Source of the DNA: Clostridiales bacterium | Lineage (GTDB): Bacteria > Bacillota > Clostridia > Lachnospirales > Lachnospiraceae | Reading direction: 5' to 3' | Length of the DNA: 7,761 nucleotides | Assembly (NCBI GenBank): GCA_018369015.1 | Contig: JAGZDD010000179.1 | Span: 1-7,761 of the forward strand | Shown: positions 5,249-7,761 of the stretch, in pieces | Layout: the number at the start of each line of letters is the position of its first letter | Numbering within the stretch: position 1 is the stretch's first letter | Made by a program: the position numbers and the translations under genes | The notes under the pieces: model-generated | What the model was told of the DNA's origin: nothing | What the model saw: only the letters and a program-made list of their open reading frames with translations | Databases searched by the model: none

Positions 5249-5530
5249 TGTCAATGGCAAAAGGCTTCACTAGGGGCTGTGTTCAGGGCGTTTTGACGGT
5301 TTTTGCTGTAAACTTTTTTCTACGTTGCGTTCGGTTTTCCTGCGCATGAAAGTTGTTTGCAGGATTATAAGTGATATATGACAAAAAGCTGTTGGAAAAT
5401 GAATTTTTTTAGATGAATCATTAATTTTTTGACGGCTTTGGATGCTTTTAATGCAAAAAACATGTATAATACAAATTAGCGGCTTGTGCAGTCTATGCGC
5501 AGGACTTGTACAACATTAAGAGGTGACGAA
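5249..5530 (+). other. Intergenic region between CoA-transferase and RpiR regulator
   Basis: These 282 bases are AT-rich and hold no gene I can support. No stem with a T-run could be identified as a terminator; TCCTGC (5338-5343) and GCAGGA (5359-5364) give only a loose 6-bp hairpin. TATAAT at 5465-5470 is a good -10 without a convincing -35 and is the likely promoter of the regulator. The palindrome TTGTACAA (5506-5513) lies in the short leader and could be an operator. Confidence 0.5.
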
Positions 5531-6409
5531 ATGGAAGTAGCGACAGACCTGCTGAAAAAAATCGAGGAATCCTATAAAACCTTCAGCAAGGGACAGAAAA
5601 GAATTGCAAATTATATTTGTGAAAATTATGATAAGGCCGTAAATCTTACGGCAGCAAGACTGGGAGGTATTGTTGGGGTCAGTGAGTCTACTGTGGTACG
5701 CTTTGCCACAGAGCTGGGCTTTAAAGGGTATCCGCAGTTTCAGAAGGCTCTGGAAGAAATTGTTAAAAACCGTTTAAATTCTATTCAGCGTATGGCTCTT
5801 ACGGACGACCGGTTAGACGAAAACGATATGATAGAATCCGTGCTTCGCGGAGACTATGAAAATATAAAACAGACTCTGGAGGAATTAAATAAGGAAGAGT
5901 TTAACAAGGCCGTAGAAATGATCAGCCGGGCAAACCGTATTTATATTGTTGGGGGACGAAGTTCAGAAATTCTGGCTAGATTTTTTTATTATTATTTAAA
6001 CTATATTTTTGATAATGTGAAAATGGTCAGTTCTAACAGCCTGGCGGAGTCTATGGAGGATGTACACCGTATTGGTGATAGTGATGTTATTATTGGAATC
6101 AGCTTCCCCAGGTATTCTATGGACACGGTACGGGTCATGGAATATTCAAGAAAAAGAGGGGCTGTAGGAATTGCTCTGACAGACAGCGCGGCCTCGCCTA
6201 TGGTAGAATATGCCCGGTTTAATTTATTTGCCCAAAGCAATATGGCATCCATCGCAGATTCCCTTGTTGCTCCCCTAAGTGTGATTAATGCCCTTATTAC
6301 AGCGCTGAGCCTTAGAAATAAGGAAAAAGTTATGACAACGATGCGTACTCTTGAAAATATATGGGAAGAATACGGTGTATATAAGACATCCCAGGATGAG
6401 GAGGAATAA
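5531..6409 (+). CDS. MurR/RpiR-family transcriptional regulator (HTH plus SIS domain)
   Basis: This 292-aa regulator has the normal family length. An N-terminal helix-turn-helix covers roughly residues 1-76, with the recognition region AARLGGIVGVSESTVVRFAT (41-60) followed by ELGFKGYPQFQ. A sugar-isomerase (SIS) domain covers about 135-262, with RIYIVGGRSSEILARF (136-151), DVIIGISFPRYS (185-196) and GAVGIALTDS (210-219). SIS domains of this family bind phosphosugars, but here no sugar genes are adjacent, so the ligand is unknown. The start follows AGAGG (5519-5523) by 7 bases; an earlier ATG at 5486 precedes that site. The flavoprotein gene begins 9 bases after its stop, so the two probably form one operon. 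The family call is firm; the regulated pathway is not. Confidence 0.93.
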   Translation: MEVATDLLKKIEESYKTFSKGQKRIANYICENYDKAVNLTAARLGGIVGVSESTVVRFATELGFKGYPQFQKALEEIVKNRLNSIQRMALTDDRLDENDMIESVLRGDYENIKQTLEELNKEEFNKAVEMISRANRIYIVGGRSSEILARFFYYYLNYIFDNVKMVSSNSLAESMEDVHRIGDSDVIIGISFPRYSMDTVRVMEYSRKRGAVGIALTDSAASPMVEYARFNLFAQSNMASIADSLVAPLSVINALITALSLRNKEKVMTTMRTLENIWEEYGVYKTSQDEEE

Positions 6410-6418
6410 ATCCGGCTT

Positions 6419-7660
6419 ATGAAAAAGAAAATTGTGATTGCCGGCGGCGGCGCGGCCGGAATGTTGGCGGCTATTGCTGCGGCTGGGAACGGCCATGAGG
6501 TCCATGTGCTTGAAAAAAATGAAAAGCTGGGGAAAAAGCTGTTTATCACAGGCAAAGGGCGGTGTAACGTGACCAATAACTGTGATGTGGAAACTCTTTT
6601 GAAAAATGTGGTTTCCAATCCGAAATTTTTATACAGCGCTTTTTATGGTTTTACAAGCCAGGATATGATGAAGCTTCTTGAGACTGCGGGGCTGGCCCTG
6701 AAAACAGAGCGGGGCTGCCGGGTATTTCCCCGATCGGATAAATCTTCGGATGTGATCCGGACGCTGGAGCGGGAAATGAAGCGCCTGGGAGTGAATATCC
6801 ATCTTTTTTGCACTGTAAAATCGCTGGAAATTACCGGAAATAGGGTGAACTCTGTAACCTTTGAAAAGGACGGAAAAGAAAGGACGATGAAGGCAGATTG
6901 CGTGATTGTCGCCACTGGGGGCCTTTCCTATAAAACAACAGGTTCCACCGGAGACGGCTATGAATTTGCGAGATGTGCAGGGCATAAGATAACGGATACG
7001 ATGCCCTCTCTTGTTCCTCTAAATATTTGTGAGCCCTGGTGCGGCCAGCTTATGGGGCTGTCCTTAAAAAATGTGCGCGCCGGATTTTTTTCTGGGAAAA
7101 AGAAGCTGTATGAGGACTTTGGAGAAATGCTTTTTACCCATTACGGGGTGAGCGGGCCATTAATTCTATCGGGGAGCGCCCATATTGCTTCTGTACTTCA
7201 AAAAAAGAAAGAAGTGATCCTTAAGGTAGATTTAAAGCCAGCTCTTTCCATAGAACAGCTCGACGCCCGGGTGCTCCGGGATTTTAATGAGAATAAAAAC
7301 CGCCAGTTTTTAAATAGTCTTTCCGGGCTTCTTCCGTCAAAGCTGGTTCCTGTAATTGTGGAGCTGTCCGGCATTGACGGGCGCAAGCAGGTGAATGAGG
7401 TCAGCAGAGAAGAACGGCTCGCCCTCGTACATCTGATGAAGGAACTGAAAATGACAGTTGCAGGTGTCAGAGACTATAATGAAGCGGTAATTACCCGGGG
7501 CGGTGTGTCTGTCCGGGAAATCAATCCATCCACAATGGAATCGAAGTTTGTCTCGGGTCTGTATTTTGCCGGAGAGGTGCTGGATGTGGACGCCCTGACC
7601 GGGGGCTTTAACCTGCAGATTGCCTGGTCGACGGCCTGGGCAGCAGGAAAGTCTGTGTAG
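6419..7660 (+). CDS. HI0933/BaiN-family FAD-dependent oxidoreductase
   Basis: This 413-aa cytosolic flavoprotein starts with a dinucleotide-binding fold: GGGAAG at 9-14 and the ribose-binding E32 in LEKN. The family hallmark GKGRCNVTN spans 45-53. ATGG (165-168) and GSTGDGYEFA (175-184) follow, then FTHYGVSGP (239-247), ITRGGVSVREINPSTMESK (358-376) and the C-terminal FAD motif GEVLDVDALTGGFNLQ (385-400). All motifs are intact. The same family contains E. coli YhiN and Clostridium scindens BaiN, a bile-acid-intermediate reductase; most members have no proven substrate, so bile-acid activity should not be assumed. The ribosome binding site AGGAGG (6399-6404) lies in the end of the regulator gene with a longish 14-base spacing, but the glycine motif right after the ATG supports this start. 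Confidence 0.92.
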   Translation: MKKKIVIAGGGAAGMLAAIAAAGNGHEVHVLEKNEKLGKKLFITGKGRCNVTNNCDVETLLKNVVSNPKFLYSAFYGFTSQDMMKLLETAGLALKTERGCRVFPRSDKSSDVIRTLEREMKRLGVNIHLFCTVKSLEITGNRVNSVTFEKDGKERTMKADCVIVATGGLSYKTTGSTGDGYEFARCAGHKITDTMPSLVPLNICEPWCGQLMGLSLKNVRAGFFSGKKKLYEDFGEMLFTHYGVSGPLILSGSAHIASVLQKKKEVILKVDLKPALSIEQLDARVLRDFNENKNRQFLNSLSGLLPSKLVPVIVELSGIDGRKQVNEVSREERLALVHLMKELKMTVAGVRDYNEAVITRGGVSVREINPSTMESKFVSGLYFAGEVLDVDALTGGFNLQIAWSTAWAAGKSV

Positions 7661-7669
7661 GACGATAGT

Positions 7670-7750
7670 ATGGCCTTAAAGGGATGCCAACAGGAGGGAA
7701 CGCCCTAGGGGGCATACCATGATGGCCTTAAAAGGATGGCCAACAGGAGG
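7670..7750 (+). repeat. Tandemly duplicated translation-leader segment
   Basis: ATGGCCTTAAAGGGATGCCA (from 7670) recurs as ATGGCCTTAAAAGGATGGCC (from 7722). Both copies continue into CAACAGGAGG, giving two near-identical 28-29-bp units 52 bases apart, each with a ribosome binding site. The first unit opens a 12-codon frame (MALKGCQQEGTP) ending at TAG 7706-7708. The second AGGAGG (7745-7750) serves the start codon at the window edge. Confidence 0.75.
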
Positions 7751-7758
7751 AAATGAGT

Positions 7759-7761
7759 ATG
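7759..7761 (+). CDS. Probable start codon of a downstream gene, cut by the window edge
   Basis: ATG at 7759-7761 lies 8 bases after AGGAGG (7745-7750), an ideal spacing; ATG 7753 is too close. Only the start codon is inside the window, so the product is unknown. As a guess from family context, a cytidylate kinase gene often follows this flavoprotein in Lachnospiraceae. Confidence 0.5.

Noticed and set aside
6001..6618. 205-codon minus-strand open frame
   Set aside because: It is antisense to the RpiR gene and the start of the flavoprotein gene, both of which show intact family motifs.

Overview
The window looks like chromosomal DNA of an anaerobic, moderately low-GC Clostridia, most likely Lachnospiraceae (Clostridium cluster XIVa). 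The basis is strong AGGAGG-type ribosome binding sites, TATAAT-type promoters, a clostridial-type thiolase/CoA-transferase pair, and a RpiR regulator followed by an HI0933/BaiN-type flavoprotein. The genus assignment is inference from protein character, not a database match.

Layout: (1) 1-182, GC-rich repeats downstream of a LysR gene. (2) 183-1708, a LysR regulator (minus strand) divergent from a small PhzA/PhzB-like NTF2-fold protein (plus strand), a classic regulator/target arrangement. (3) 1709-2403, about 700 bases without an intact gene: more copies of the same GC-rich repeat, several hairpins, a strong intrinsic terminator, a sigma-A-type promoter, a 45-codon coding remnant containing a perfect dyad, a good match to a sigma-54 (-24/-12) promoter, and a structured leader. 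(4) 2404-5248, an acetoacetate/acetyl-CoA module: acetyl-CoA acetyltransferase, then the two subunits of a 3-oxoacid (acetoacetate/butyrate-type) CoA-transferase with overlapping stop and start codons. Between thiolase and transferase lies a 320-bp gap holding its own promoter, a 164-bp palindromic element with 16-bp terminal inverted repeats and a 7-bp flanking direct repeat (MITE-like), and a 16-bp hairpin just before the ribosome binding site. (5) 5249-7660, a MurR/RpiR-family regulator followed 9 bases later by an HI0933/BaiN-like FAD protein. (6) 7661-7761, a tandemly duplicated translation-leader segment ending in the probable start codon of a gene that continues outside the window.

How the genes work together: the CoA-transferase interconverts acetoacetate and acetoacetyl-CoA using a donor or acceptor acid, and the thiolase interconverts acetoacetyl-CoA with two acetyl-CoA. 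Together they can degrade acetoacetate (as in E. coli atoDAB) or feed acetoacetate or butyrate formation. The combination of a probable sigma-54 promoter and an upstream dyad before the thiolase recalls the sigma-54/AtoC control of E. coli ato, but no activator gene is in the window. The LysR/PhzB-like pair and the RpiR/flavoprotein pair appear to be separate transcription units.

No transposase, integrase, CRISPR array, tRNA or rRNA was seen. The most interesting material is intergenic: the MITE-like element in the CoA-transferase leader, the sigma-54 promoter with its dyad, and a GC-rich repeat family placed downstream of two different genes in the same orientation relative to each.
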